This document shows positions 1-12,260 of a DNA stretch of 64,000 bases, in pieces. The position numbers were made by a program, and so were the translations under genes. The notes under the pieces are model-generated. The model was not told the origin of the DNA, made no database searches, and saw nothing but the letters and a program-made list of their open reading frames with translations. The stretch spans positions 10,176,040 to 10,240,039 of the forward strand of contig NC_066512.1 of assembly GCF_024679095.1 (NCBI RefSeq), written 5' to 3'. How positions within the stretch are numbered: position 1 is the stretch's first letter; each line of letters opens with the position of its first letter. The stretch is from Eriocheir sinensis (lineage: Eukaryota > Arthropoda > Malacostraca > Decapoda > Varunidae).

Positions 1-600
1 CTGTTGGTTGAAGAGTTACAGGGCTCTTACCCAGAGGAGCTGTGGCTTTGAAATTGTAAACAAAAGGGTTGGTTGGTAGATTCATTCGCTGCACAGTTCT
101 GGTTGTGCGCGGACAGTTATGTTTCGTAAGTGCGTAATCCCCTAATGCCACGTTCTTCATATAAATTATGGCTGTGGCTTTATAGCAAAGCTATTCATTA
201 CCTCAACAAATTTACCAAGGCTTTTATTCACAGAATACTGTAACTATTACTGAGCTGAGTATTACTATTTACAATGATGCCATGTTTTGTCTGTGTATGG
301 TGTTAGCTCCAAAACAATAATGGCCATCTTGTATCTACACCAACAATGGCCGTCTCGCATTTATAGCATGAAGACCACAATCTAACAGACTTTGGTAATT
401 TTATATTTTAGCATTATTTTCATTTGTAATCGTTATCTAATAACACTATGTAACAAAATTTCACTTTTGTCTTGTCCTTGGCCCTAAACCATAATTTTCC
501 AGTTACTTCCATCTAAACAAACTTGAAAAAAGTTATTTTGATCCTAAACCTTTGCTTTTGTGGTTAGAACAATGAATTTACATTTGTCTTATTTCAATAT
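1..600. other. Unassigned AT-rich sequence
   Basis: No open frame, terminal repeat or RNA gene is supported here. It is ordinary AT-rich non-coding DNA, presumably downstream of the SLO2 gene whose last exons lie near 7.6-8.9 kb on the minus strand. Confidence 0.5.
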
Positions 601-669
601 AGATTGGGTTACTATTGGTTTTCACGTCAGGTAAAGACCTTTACGAAATCTCAATTGTTTATCTAATTA

Positions 670-1245
670 CCTCCGCCAACGAAGTTGGGAGGTTATATTT
701 TCGGTCCGGTCAGTACGTTTATTTATTTGTTTGTTTGTTCGTGAAGTCTCCTGTGCACAATTTTGCGGATATCTCAACCAATTTTTTAGGGAAGCTTCGT
801 GTTCATCCAGAATAGAACCCATTAATTTTTTTTGTCTAAGGTCAAAGTTCAAGGTCAAGGTCGCACAAAACGTCATTTTGGCCATAACTTCGGTTCTCGT
901 CATCGTAGACTTCAGACTTGGTTCATATTTTAGCTCATGGAAAGACGCACCTTGCATGACCTTGACCTTTGACCTTTACCTCGAAAAGTTTGCCCAAGGC
1001 CAAAATTTTGAAATAAATAGAATTTCATGAAATTTTGAAACAAATGCTTCCATATGATGCACCTTGCATGGCCTTGACCTTGACCTCGAAAAGTTCGCCC
1101 AAGGTCAAAGTTTCCAAAACTATAGAATTTCATCAAATTTCAAAATAAATGCTTCCATATGATGCATAGGATCACAGTTCATGCTCATACCAATTTTCAG
1201 GACGATCTTTGGTGGAGGTGTGCACTCTCCGAGTGCTGTGTCTAG
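670..1245 (+). mobile_element. Dispersed inverted-end repeat
   Basis: The left end (670-679, cctccgccaa) and right end (1209-1218, ttggtggagg) are inverted copies of each other at 9 of 10 positions. The right flank gtgcactctccgagtgct is a sequence I recognise from repeats shared by many marine animals. The body has no coding capacity and is rich in AGGTCA/TGACCT half-sites, including direct repeats with one-base spacing at 839-851 and 963-975. It is probably a non-autonomous DNA transposon; the superfamily is not clear because no target-site duplication is obvious. Confidence 0.5.
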
Positions 1246-1334
1246 TTGCTTTTGAAATGTTGCAAATAAGTTAAAACAATGAAAGAAAGAATATAAAGTG
1301 TTGTAAAGATTTTTAATTTTAATAAGATCATGGT

Positions 1335-2715
1335 GAATCCTTCCAAAAAATGGGAAAAATGCCCCTGCTGTTTTCTATCCAGACATTCCATCTTCCATTG
1401 CACTAGTACCACACAGTGCTGATCTTCCTGTAGCAGCTCCTCCAGAAAGAAGTCAACTATCAGAAGGAAGCAGCAAGTCAGAAGATGAGCTAAACAGAGA
1501 GGAAGACTGTGACATCACAGGTACAGTTGTAGTTGGGAGGAATCCTTACTACCCAAACCAAAGAGACCTCAATGACCTCATCAGAGATCTTGGTTTGACA
1601 AAGTCAAATGGTGAGCTTTTGATTTCAAGGCTGAAGGAATGGTATTTACTTGATGACAGTGTACAAGTGACCAGCCAAAGAAAACGTCACAAACATTTCT
1701 CCAGCTTCTTTGCAAAGGAGGACAGGCTACGCTACTGCAATGATGCATCAGGCATGTTTGATGCTATTGGAATGACTTGCAATGCAGATGAATGGAGACT
1801 CTTCATTGACAGCTCCTCCAAAAGCCTGAAAGCTGTACTTCTGCATAATGGAAACAAGTATCCATCTCTGCCTCTTCCTCATTCTGTGCATCTTAAGGAC
1901 TACAGCAGTGTAAAGCTTCTACTGGAAACTTTGAACTACAACAAGTATGACTGGGAAGTTATTGGAGACTTCAAGGTGGTGGCTTTTTTTTTATGGGACT
2001 GTAAGGCAGTTTTACCAAGAATCCCTGTTTTCTTTGCCTTTGGGACAGTAGAGACAGAGCAGCACATTATCAGAGAAAGCACTGGCCTCCAAGGACTGAC
2101 ACTACAGTGGGAGCACACAGTATCAAACATGAGCCATTGGTGAATCCTCAAAAGGTTTTGTTTCCTCCACTGCATGTCAAACTGGGTCTCATGAAACAGT
2201 TTGTTACAGCTCTTAACAAGGAGTCTTCTGCCTTCATATATCTTCAAGACTTCTTTCCTAAGCTTTCAGAGGCAAAGGTGAAAGCTGTTACCTTCATTGG
2301 ACAACAAGTAAGGAAAATTATGGAGTGCTCAGAATTTCTACAGAAGCTCACAGAAAAGGAGAAAAAAGCTTGGGAGTGTTTCATTGCTGTAGTACAGGGC
2401 TTTCTTGACAACAACAAGGCTGATAACTATATGGAATTGGTTGAAGCTTTAGTGAAAAGCTATGGTGAGATGGGCTGCAGAATGTCCTTGAAGGTCCATA
2501 TCCTAGATGCTCACTTTGACAACTTCAAGGAGAATATGGGAGCATATTCAGAGGAACAAGGGGAGCGCTTCCACCAAGATATAATGAACTTTAAACAGAG
2601 ATATCATGGATCCTTCAATGAAAACATGATGGGAGACTACATTTGTGGGCTCATGCGTGAAAGTGATTTGTTGTATTCACGCAAATGAAGAAAAACTTTA
2701 TTTTTAATCCAAAAA
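1335..2715 (+). pseudogene. Broken arthropod repeat-family protein (GERFHQDI)
   Basis: Two overlapping frames give one degenerate protein of about 450 codons. The first is open from after the stop near 1334 to about 1985; the second continues from there to 2688. A one-base-type frameshift sits in the T run near 1983-1992. Downstream the correct frame carries a cysteine motif (PCFLCLWDSR, 2021-2050), then LVNPQKVLFPPLHVKLGLMK, and later GERFHQDI (2562-2585). I recognise the same motifs in multicopy arthropod proteins that behave like transposon products, but I cannot name the superfamily or a function. A TGA at 2686-2688 replaces what looks like a cysteine codon, because RKTLF continues in frame after it. 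No start codon is needed at 1595: the frame is open upstream, so the N-terminal exon is missing or truncated. Not a functional gene. Confidence 0.7.
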
Positions 2716-3569
2716 ATTAGTTTCAGAAGTTTTAAAATAATTTTTTGTGTCATTTGAATTTGTTTTTTGTTTTCTGTCCAAAAATGGTGAAAATGATGAA
2801 ATTTAGCTATATTAGGGCAAAAAATCATTCTAATAGCCACAAAAGCAAAGTTTGACAGGAATAATGAATATTTTCTATTGTTTTGTAATAAAAAGAGTTG
2901 GAAAATAACACTTGCTTGTCAAAGACAAAAATCGTGTTACATAGTGTAATTTATTAACATATATACAGTCATACCTCAGTTTACGAGTGCCTTAGTTTAT
3001 GAGCGTTGTGATTTACGAGCAAAAGAAAATTACTAATAATGCCTTGGTTTACGAGCGATGACTTGGTGTATGAGCATCCTGTTTACGAGTCAAAGACGTG
3101 AGCGTGGGTTCCCATTGTTTGCCGCAAGACGAGAGCGCTCAGAGCGGAAAACAATGGGAATAGGGTCTCAAGCTGGTATCACACTGGGCCATTTTCCTCT
3201 AACCATGTTGGCAGTAGGCTCAATAGGCAACTACAACTTTAAGCCGTCATCTAGCAATGAACCCTTTCTATATGGTGACGCCGTTGTTGGTGTCCTGAAG
3301 CGCCCAGTACAATATACGGGACGGCGACGTCAGCGTCCTGACGGCGAAGCCTATATTGGCGTCTTTATTACATTTTGACATTAAGTTTTAGTTGGTGCTG
3401 AGTGATCCCATATTCTGTTCTGACTCTACCTAGAGACTCCGTATATGATACGGTGTCTCATATGACTTTCAATGTTATTATAGTGTAATAACGTAAGTGT
3501 GTCTTACGCGCATTTGTACTTGACAGTAACAATCAATTCTAACAGAAAATAACAAAAATAATGAGAAAG

Positions 3570-3981
<412 letters not shown>

Positions 3982-4099
3982 TAATCTCTCACAAATTTCT
4001 CTGTATATTTATGCTTACATCTCAAAATTATCAAATAATTTATGCTTCTCTATGTACACCATTTAAATTTGCATGTTTTTATATATAATACATGATGAT

Positions 4100-4217
4100 T
4101 ATGTTGAAATTATGGCTGAAAACTTGTTATAATCAAAAGCGATGTTTGAAATTTGGCGTGCGCGGCCAGCTCGGATACGGGGCGGGGCGCCGTTTTCGCC
4201 CGGTCGTAGTGAAGGGG
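4100..4217. mobile_element. Right end of piggyBac-like MITE P7
   Basis: Ends in cgtagtgaagggg followed by TTAA (4218-4221). The 110 bp before it match the right part of P8 (ending 38273) and, inverted, the left part of P3 (from 25800). The left end is not identifiable, having been replaced or lost beyond the GA tracts. Confidence 0.55.
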
Positions 4218-4935
4218 TTAAGAATTACCCAAATCTTTCGAAATTTTTGCAGTATTTGTTCTGGTATATCAGATTTTCAAGAAGTCCCCCCAATTTTCGG
4301 TAAGAGTCGGGGGTGTGGCACAAGCGTGGCGGGGCTGGCGACACGGGTAAAAACACTGTGCCGCACCTCCTTAGGCCTATGGCGATAACCATTTCCTGAG
4401 CTTCCTATGGGTAACCCTGCCAGGTGGGGGTGGAAATAGAGTTCACAAGGTTACTGTTGTGTTACTGCTGTACCAGACCATTTGAAAGCATCATTATAGG
4501 ATAAGTAAGAACTTTCCGGTATAAATCATTATCATCATCATTAGAAACAAGAAAGTGAAACGATGCCATTGGTTAATATTTTGGAGAAAAAGGATGTTTA
4601 AGAAATTCTATTGCATGCAGTGATGCTAAGTAGCTAGGGAAATGTTCCTAATAAACTATAGATCTTGTAATTGTGACTCAATCGATGCGTTTTGTGATAA
4701 AATGAGAAATTGTGTTGGTTCATCTAGTCATATCGACAAGAAAGAGCGTTCTGGTTTATCACGCGAGGGAAGTGGAAAACAGTTGCCAGATATCGCCAGA
4801 TGACATGCATCACACACGACCAAGGTCAGTTGCCGATATCCACAATGTAAACGAACCAGTCTGTATTCACTTCTTCTTTTGACCTGTAAAGGTTTGTATC
4901 GCTTCTAAGGTCCTCCTCCTCTCGGTCCTTTCTTC

Positions 4936-5085
4936 ATGGCGCCGTTTGCAAAAGTTGTGGTTTGTGCAGCTGTTATTCAAATTATGGAGTTGTTGCTACA
5001 GTTAATTGGAAGGAAGAAGCCGTTGTGGGTACGATCATGGCTTCAGAGACGGGCGGACAGGAATGTTTACCCAAACCAACTCACT
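4936..5085 (+). pseudogene. Harbinger transposase N-terminal fragment
   Basis: An open frame starting MAPFAKVVVCAAV contains the basic block RKKPLWVRSWLQRR. This resembles the conserved N-terminal start of Harbinger (HARBI1-type) nucleases, where an Arg/Lys run is followed by W-V-x-x-W-L-x-R-R. It ends after about 45 meaningful codons and runs into the element's right terminus, so the rest of the transposase is absent. The match is by motif only. Confidence 0.35.
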
Positions 5086-5634
5086 CCTGGTTGGGTGTAT
5101 GGGCAACCTCTGTTGCTCCTGGCTCCAACGGTTGGAGGAAAATGCCCAGTGTGACACTGCCTTAGTCTGCTTTGTACACTCGCAGAGGTAGCACCGCGCG
5201 GTCGTGTCCGCGTACGTTTGTGCTCTAGTGTGCGATCTTTGTGTTTTCAGCACTATAATAATTTTTATTCACTTTAAAATAACATGTAAAATAATTTTTT
5301 TTTATGTTAATCTTTTGGGGGGTTATGGGACACATTAATGGGATTTCCGTTGATTTAAATGGGGAAATTTGTTTTGGTTTATGAGTGTTTTGATTTGCAA
5401 GCAAAATTCCAGAACGAATTAAACTCGTAAACCGAGGTATGACTGTATTTCATTCTGAGGACAGCTGGAAACTATTGTGTTAAACAGAGGTGTTTTGGGT
5501 GCTGGTCTTGTAGCAATAACAATAACCCCTAGGCCTAACAAAACCTAACAATCGGGTTTATAAATGCTGGCTATTTTTTTCATTTTTTTTTTTAAGTGCG
5601 TCTTATATGGCGGGAAATACTGTATACAATTATA

Positions 5635-6621
5635 CTGTTGAACCTCGCTAACTCGAACCCCGGCAACGCGGACTTTGAGCTAAGTCGGACTCTGACCGAC
5701 CCAGGGACTAAAGTCCGAGTTGTGGTTGCGCCCGGCAGTACAGTTAATTTTTCACCGACAGGTGGCCGTCGGTCTGTGTTGTTTACATAGCAACGTCACA
5801 AGCACCACGTGGTTGCTGTTGTTATTTCCGCTATTTTCAAGCCAGATTGTGATTGACACGTGTGAGTTTTTTGTGCCAACACGTCCTCAAGAGCTTCAAG
5901 ACCAAGTGGGGTGAAAAGGAAGGTCACCCCCGCATCGGCGTCACCCGGGCGGTGTTTTCGTTGAGGCCCGCGTGTGTGTGGTTGTGCCCACTCAGGTTTA
6001 GGCTCATTTGTTAACTTGTTTCCACATTGCATCTCTTCTTTCTCAAAAACAGGAGATGGAAGGAGGAAAGAGTCCCACGCAACATGGGAATCGACAATTG
6101 AAGCCACACACACGCGCGGGCCGCGCGTGTGTGTGGCTGTATTTGTTGTGGGTTTGGGCTTCTCAATTTGTCGATTCCCATCCTCCACATGTTGCGTGGG
6201 ACTCCTTTCCTTCCTTCCATCTCTTGTTTTTGAGAAAGAAGAGATGGAAGAAGGGAGGGGGGGTCCCACGCAACATGTGGAAAACAAGAGTTGGCAAATT
6301 GAGGAGCCTAGGCCCGCTCGGGCAGCACCGATGCGGGCCGGCCGCCGATGCTCATCATCGCCATCACTGTCATCAGCCGCCCGTCAGCTGTTCGGGCCTG
6401 GCGCACGGACGGGGCTGTCTGCACGCATGCGCTTGGCCGCCCGGATGGGTGGCCAAGCGCACCGAACAAACCTACCCAGCTGTTAAATCGAGGGTCGAGT
6501 GTATTTTGGGTTTGCTTTTGAGTTTTTTTGTTTTTTGGGGGGGTAAATCCGTCTATATCGGACATTCACGTTTGTTGGACCAACCTTTCCCCCTATTAGT
6601 CCAAGTTAGCGAGGCTCAACA

Positions 6622-6622
<1 letters not shown>
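5635..6622. mobile_element. Tigger/pogo-like element T2
   Basis: Left end ctgttgaacctcgctaactc at 5635 and right end gttagcgaggctcaacag ending at 6622 are inverted copies, flanked by TA (the right TA is the first unit of a long TA tract). The interior has no transposase frame; its middle is a long near-palindrome (6037-6243). Confidence 0.75.
6037..6243. repeat. Long near-palindrome inside T2
   Basis: Two arms meet near 6119 at a GC-rich centre (cgcgcgggccgcgcg). The left arm contains tctcaaaaacaggagatgg and tcccacgcaacatgggaatc; the right arm contains their complements in reverse order. A third copy of the cacgcaacatg segment follows at 6267-6278. The arms are unequal in length, so a loop-out of about 35 bases remains in the right arm. 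Confidence 0.75.
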
Positions 6623-6699
<77 letters not shown>

Positions 6700-6753
6700 T
6701 CAGATGTATCAGGATAAATACATGCACACTAATACTGAAATGAATAAAGAAAG

Positions 6754-6838
<85 letters not shown>
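6623..6838. repeat. (TA)n microsatellite, two blocks
   Basis: Pure TA tracts at 6623-6696 and about 6754-6838 separated by 57 bp of unique sequence. The first block directly abuts the right end of element T2, as expected for a TA-specific transposon. Confidence 0.95.
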
Positions 6839-6841
<3 letters not shown>

Positions 6842-7245
6842 AGTTAACTCTTACTGATGAGAGGCAAATATGCAAGAGGAAGTAAACAGAGGCATCACTG
6901 TATACTATTAGAGCACCACATGTTGAGTTCCCTGCAGTATGGGGAAATGATTGTTGGAGAAAAGTAGGCAACCTTTTGAAGGGTTCATAACAGTTGCATC
7001 AAAACCCTTGAACCAAAACCTGAAAAATGATTGAAAAAAAAAAAAAAGGAATAACATTCCAACTCTCGAAGAGTAAAATTGCATCTTTTTTTTTATCTTG
7101 CTACAATAAAACAAATGTAAACTGCCCACCCTGCCCTGCCCTTTATATCTACTACAGGAAACAAACAACCAATAACTTCAGGCCTCCTATACCCTGTGGC
7201 CGGAGAGCCACCCAACACCCACACCCACATACACTCACACCCATA

Positions 7246-7281
<36 letters not shown>

Positions 7282-7592
7282 ACCCGTAGCTGGTACTCCT
7301 CACCCTAGTCACATAGGGGCACCAACTGAAAACCTGCATGAATCAAAAGCTTACCCACACAGGTTAGATGTAATGGCTTAATGTACAGTATATCATGAAG
7401 TGTGGCTTGAATATTTTAACTGACTTATCACAATGGTCTATCTTTATAGAAATAAATATAAACTATATCTATTTTTATGTACAATGATACTGTATATGCA
7501 TATATACATATCTATGGTATAGACACATAAAGGTTTCAATATAACAAACTTGAAAAGTACATACACATTCACAAATTATTCATATTAAAATG
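6839..7592. other. Non-coding sequence with (AC)n tract
   Basis: Contains an (AC)n run at about 7244-7280 and poly-A/T runs. No gene, terminal repeat or RNA is supported. It lies just 3' of the last proposed SLO2 exon, so its right end may hold the 3' untranslated region. Confidence 0.5.
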
Positions 7593-7741
7593 TTAATTAA
7601 AAATATGAGAACAACAATAATGAGGTGATCCAACAGTCCCTGTTGCTCTTGACGGCTCCAGAAGAAAGCACCCCATGAACAGGGGTCTTCCTCCAGTAGC
7701 ATGGTCCCCACAGCTCACCCTCTGGCCTGGCCTTGAGAGTC
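7593..7741 (-). CDS. Candidate last exon of SLO2-type channel
   Basis: On the minus strand an acceptor (ttatattttag) precedes base 7741. The frame entered after two bases stays open for 48 codons, starting LSRPGQRVSCGDH, to TAA at 7593-7595. A GTGAGA donor at 8684-8679 ends the previous exon with one leftover base, so the two join in phase (giving an Arg codon). The region is clearly more GC-rich than its surroundings. The alternative is that the preceding exon simply reads on to TAG at 8659 and this segment is untranslated. No protein family match supports the tail itself. Confidence 0.4.
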
Positions 7742-8684
7742 CTAAAATATAATGTCACAGTTGCAAGACTTAGGGACAGTGATCTGTAAACCACATACTT
7801 TGACAACCTGGCTAATCTTCTTAATCTATGATGACTTTATACATAAATATATAGCTTTAGCAAATCATATGTACCTATTTACAGAGTAAAATGGCATTCA
7901 TAAGTTTCTAATTTGATGAACGGTTTGCATTGGGATTAAGACTTATATAGGCTCTAGTGAGATGGGAAGAAGGAGGGATAGGAAAAAAAGAGAGGGAGGA
8001 CTTAATTATGTTCAGAGAAAGTTTCAGTATCATTTTGTATTAGTAACACAAATACCTGTTTCATGAGAATTAGCTGATTCAACTTACATTCAAACATGCA
8101 AGATGAAAACAACTGATATATGCAACTCTTCATACAGGAGAGTAATTCTTCAACAAAATCCTGACAAGAGCATAAATTGCTAGCAATATGTTCAGAAGAA
8201 AAAAATCTTGTATTCTGAGACAAACATTATCTCTATTAATTTTTAAATGACATAGAAATTACAGTCTTTTAATTTGAGCAGAGCTACACATATAAGATGG
8301 CAAATGACTCATATCTTAAATTCACTTAGGATATGACAAACCCTTCACAGAAGGTAAGCCTTGCAGGTAATAAACATGTGGTAAACTGACTGTCTAGATC
8401 ATCATGCTATGACACCTCGAGTCAATGTGTTTCTTTGAATGTACAAAATTGGAAACAATATATCACTGTTTTCATATCACTATCTTATAGCGAGCTATTT
8501 GATAGATTTAGTTTCTTTTAAAATAAAAATCCATCTACTTTTGTACCCAAAGTTCAATTAGCATCCAGTACTGATCACAGTAATGAACAGTACTCTAACC
8601 AAGCACTTGTGGCATCACTATAATTTTGAGCATCAGCTGGTATGCCAACCGCTCAACACTAAAGTCCTTCAGGCCTCCTCTCAC

Positions 8685-8877
8685 TGTGACTGTGGCCAGG
8701 GCACAGGGCCCAGGGCTGGCCGAGATGTGTAGGAGGCTGCTGGCTGTCAGAGTCGTGGGGAGCGTGAGCGAGCGACTCCACGAGCACCGCCCATGTGGAA
8801 CCAGACTCGCGCAGGTCGAGGCGAGGGCGGGGGTCAGACGATAGTACCTTGAAGCTGGATGGAAGGGACGGACGCCT
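8685..8877 (-). CDS. SLO2-type channel exon, C-terminal tail
   Basis: Minus-strand frame beginning RRPSLPSSFKVLSSDPRPRL after an AG at 8879-8878; the previous exon ends in phase 0 and this one continues in phase 0. GC content rises sharply compared with the flanks. Two endings are possible: a GTGAGA donor after 8685 leading to the exon at 7741, or read-through to TAG at 8661-8659 (72 codons). The acceptor has a weak pyrimidine tract, which lowers confidence. The tail is Ser/Pro-rich and would be cytoplasmic in a SLO2 channel. Confidence 0.5.
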
Positions 8878-9181
8878 CTGAGCCACACTCTTCAGGAGGT
8901 GTTACCTATGGTTTTGAATGTTTATTAGTTACCTTGATTGAAAGGTTATGATATTGTATTGATCAAAGCAGAAAATTATCATTCTTCCACAAAATTGGTA
9001 AACAACATAATGAAGTTAGAACAAAGCATGCAATCACATTAATTTTAATAAAAAAAGTAACTCAAAGTCAACCAAATCTGAAGTTAGAGAAAATTAATCA
9101 GTTAAACATTTGCATACAGACCTATAAGAATAAAACAATAGCTAGTTTGCAGATATAAAAATATCTAATTCCTTTCATATA

Positions 9182-10871
9182 CAGTAAACCCTCTCGTATC
9201 CGGGTTAATAGAGCCACGGGGGCACCCGGATATGGGAAAAACCCGGATATGGTAAAGGTTAAGTCTACAGACCTGAAAACCCAACTTTCGATCATGGCCT
9301 GCCATAAAGGCAACGACAGAGTACTGCATAGGTGCTTTTGTCCATACTCATACTATGGTATGCCTCATGGCCTTGTAGCAGTCAGTCTGTACCAGGGAGT
9401 GAAATGCGCGGATTGACGTGCTCCTGGCGCTGAGAAAAGGGTTCGAGCAGCGTCGTCACGGTTAGCACTCGCGACAATCTCTCCCTGGCTTATTGCAGTC
9501 CTGCTGGACCTTGCGGGGATCTGTTACTTGGGATTCGGCAATTAGACATGTCAGCCTCAACCGCTAACCCATTGCTGGGGTGCTTAGCCCTGTGTTCACA
9601 GGCAGCAGCTGATGTTCCCCTGCCTGGCCAATCACAGCAGTGGGGCCTGGACCCAACCCAGAAAAGCCCAGGTATTTGTGGCAGCTTAACCGCCCAAGTC
9701 TGCACCATTGTGTTTACCACGTAGGCTTTCTAGGAGACCCAGCACTGCCACAAGAAACTTTTTACGGGTCCACTTTTACAAAACTGGAAGGCTGATCGCT
9801 CTGTGCTCTTCTTAGGTGCGCGGCCACGGCTTTATCACTGTGTAGCTGTGTTAGCAACCTCGTGGCTACGAGCACCGCAGGCTTTACCACCTGGGTCAAT
9901 CAGACGGCATACCAGAGCGATACCCGAAGCGGTCCGGGCCGGCAGCGAGCATCAAGTGCTCTAAACAGGCTTCTATACGGACGCTACCCTTTTAAGCCCG
10001 GCAACGAGCCCGAAGGCCCACAGACACCAGGCAAGTATGCCAGGCCGCCCAACTCCGAGTGTGAGTGGGGAGGATAACCAAGGAGTCAATGACAACCTGG
10101 TGCATCCGCTTGTGTGGTGATCTGTTGCTGTTTAGTTACACTGTGTTGCCCTTGCGAGCCAGGGGGGCGGGTAGCCCCTGCACAGTGCATTCAGCGGGAC
10201 CATGGGGAGGCCAGCCACAAGAAGTAACCACGATTTACGGCCAGCCTGCACCTCCAGATCAGGCTGGCCCACGGGACTCCCGAACCCCTGCGGGCCCCTT
10301 TACTCGCCTTACCGTAAGCATGGTAAAATCCTTCTTTCACATGTCGGACCGAGGGCGGTACTGATCCGCATTTCTTATTCCGCCCTCACTCCCGCAGGAG
10401 TGCTAGCGGACCTGCACGCATTCTCCACGGGGACGGAGCCCTGCTCACCTAGTCCAGTCTGGATTTAGGCAGTCATCAAGGCTTAATTTAAGCTAGGGTT
10501 TGCACTGTGTGTTTCATTTAAACAGTCCTTTGACACTCCCGCCATTTAAACCTGCAATGCCTTGACTCTCGTCACTTCGATATGGTATGCAGCACTCGGC
10601 AAGGACGTTTACGTGCCAGTTGTACTGCGAAGCACACAGCTTTCCTGCAAACCTTCGCACCAGGGCGTCAATATCATTGCTACGTGCAAGCCGGGGTGCG
10701 CCTTACGGGTGCGGTACGCTGCCCGGACAGGCATCGCATGGGCAATTTGAACAACTTTAGGCGGCGCGCGACAATTTTTTATTATTTTTTGGAAAAAATC
10801 AAATATTTTTGAAAACTCCCAGATACCGGTGAGGTCGGATATGGTGCACCCGGATAACTGAGGGTTTACTG
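9182..10871. mobile_element. Tigger/pogo-like element T3
   Basis: Left end cagtaaaccctctcgtatcc at 9182 and right end gataactgagggtttactg ending at 10871 are inverted copies with TA on both sides (9180-9181, 10872-10873). CCCGGATAT repeats several times near both ends. The 1.69-kb interior is GC-rich but has only short incoherent frames, with no DDE transposase motif seen. It sits in the SLO2 intron between the exons at 8877 and 14736. Confidence 0.8.
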
Positions 10872-11024
10872 TATTGCTAACATCCATTGTGTCAACTTCC
10901 TGCAATAATTCTGTTAGATATTCATGATACCAATGAAAAGGGTTTCATGTGATGAATTCCACAGGTAATGCTGAATGCCACAGCTATGCACATACTAAAT
11001 TTGCATTTACCTTCACATTCTATA

Positions 11025-11832
11025 CAGTCACCTCTCGATTAACACGAGTTTAAATCACGCGTTTTTTATTTAACACGAGTTGATATTTAAGGAGATACAT
11101 TTAACTAACGCGATATGTTGGATTTAACATGAGTTTCATCGATGACGTCATCGATGAAACATTATTAATACATTAGTAGGTCACGGAAACAACAAAAACA
11201 TGCATTCTCATTTTATTTAAATTTAAACCATCTCTCCTCATTCAGCTTGTCACCAGCTCACTTCACCTCCACTGCCTGTCGAATCTCACTTCCTCTTCCT
11301 CTTCTCCTCCTGAGGGAGGAGGGAGAGTGGGGTGAGGATTTGGCAGACGACAACGACAAGTGACACATCAACAAAGTGATGATGGTGAGTGTGAGGACGT
11401 GTTTTTGTTGTGTCAGAGACTTACAAATGTAATGTAGCAATTCTTTCTTTATAAAACTTAAACTTAAGGCATTATCTTTGTTACCAATAGCATGGGTAGT
11501 CAAAGGAAGAGGAAGGAGGCAAGTGAGGCGGAGTGGCGGAGGTGAAAGGAGCGGCTGGTGACGGGAGCGTGGGGTGAGGAGGGATGGTGGGTGACGCAGG
11601 TGAAGAACAAATTTAAATAAAATGAGAACGTGTGTTTTTGTTGTTTCCGTGACCTACTAATGTATTAATAATGTTTTTTTTTAAGGTTAGAGTAACAAAA
11701 TCCCCAAAATAGACTTTCCCAGTATCCAGGAATGTAACCCCTCCTATTACCATTGTTTCCTATGGGGAAATTATGTTTAAATAACGCGACATCTCCAGGA
11801 ACGTAACCCTCATGTTAACTGAGAGGTGACTG
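11025..11832. mobile_element. Tigger/pogo-like foldback element T4
   Basis: Ends cagtcacctctcgattaac (11025) and gttaactgagaggtgactg (ending 11832) are inverted copies flanked by TA. A second, inner inverted repeat pairs 11152-11226 with about 11608-11686 (for example ggtcacggaaacaacaaaa against ttttgttgtttccgtgacc). A perfect 28-bp palindrome lies at 11133-11160. No coding sequence is present. Confidence 0.85.
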
Positions 11833-11922
11833 TACATACCATGTCACAAATCAGACAACAACTGTGATATGTCAGCCATGTATGGACTCACTCTCTACAT
11901 TAAGCCCAAGGAAGGTGTAGTG

Positions 11923-12252
11923 CAGGGTTACTCAACTATTATAAGCAAAGGTCAAGTTAAACAAGTCCAAATGTATGCAGAGTTCTGGATATATATTGTA
12001 GCTGGACCCAAAGCTCCAGGAGTAGAAAAATGTAATCAAGTAACATAAAGGTCCTGGCAATGGATTCTTGCAAGTGTATGTCCTCGACTGACTGTTGGGC
12101 CCACATTCAGTCGAGGAAATACACTTGCAAGAATCCTTCGCCAGGACCTTCATGTTACTTAATTATATTATTCTACTCCTGGAGCCTGGGGTCCAACTCC
12201 AACACTCAGAGGGTCCAGATTCGGACTGCAGGCCGCCAGTTAAGTAGCTCTG
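11923..12252. mobile_element. hAT-type foldback MITE H1
   Basis: An exact 8-bp duplication, gtgtagtg, lies at 11915-11922 and 12253-12260. The ends cagggttactcaact and agttaagtagctctg are imperfect inverted repeats of the CAGRG type usual for hAT elements. The central 190 bp (about 12003-12192) fold back on themselves: gattcttgcaagtgtatg pairs with its complement at 12120-12137. No transposase. Confidence 0.85.
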
Positions 12253-12260
12253 GTGTAGTG

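Noticed and set aside
4092..4388. 98-codon plus frame
   Set aside because: Covers the right end of MITE P7 and adjoining Harbinger interior; no conserved motif.
9862..10468. Overlapping plus frames of 70-100 codons
   Set aside because: Inside Tigger-like element T3; no motif, no splice sites, and several frames open only because of GC richness.
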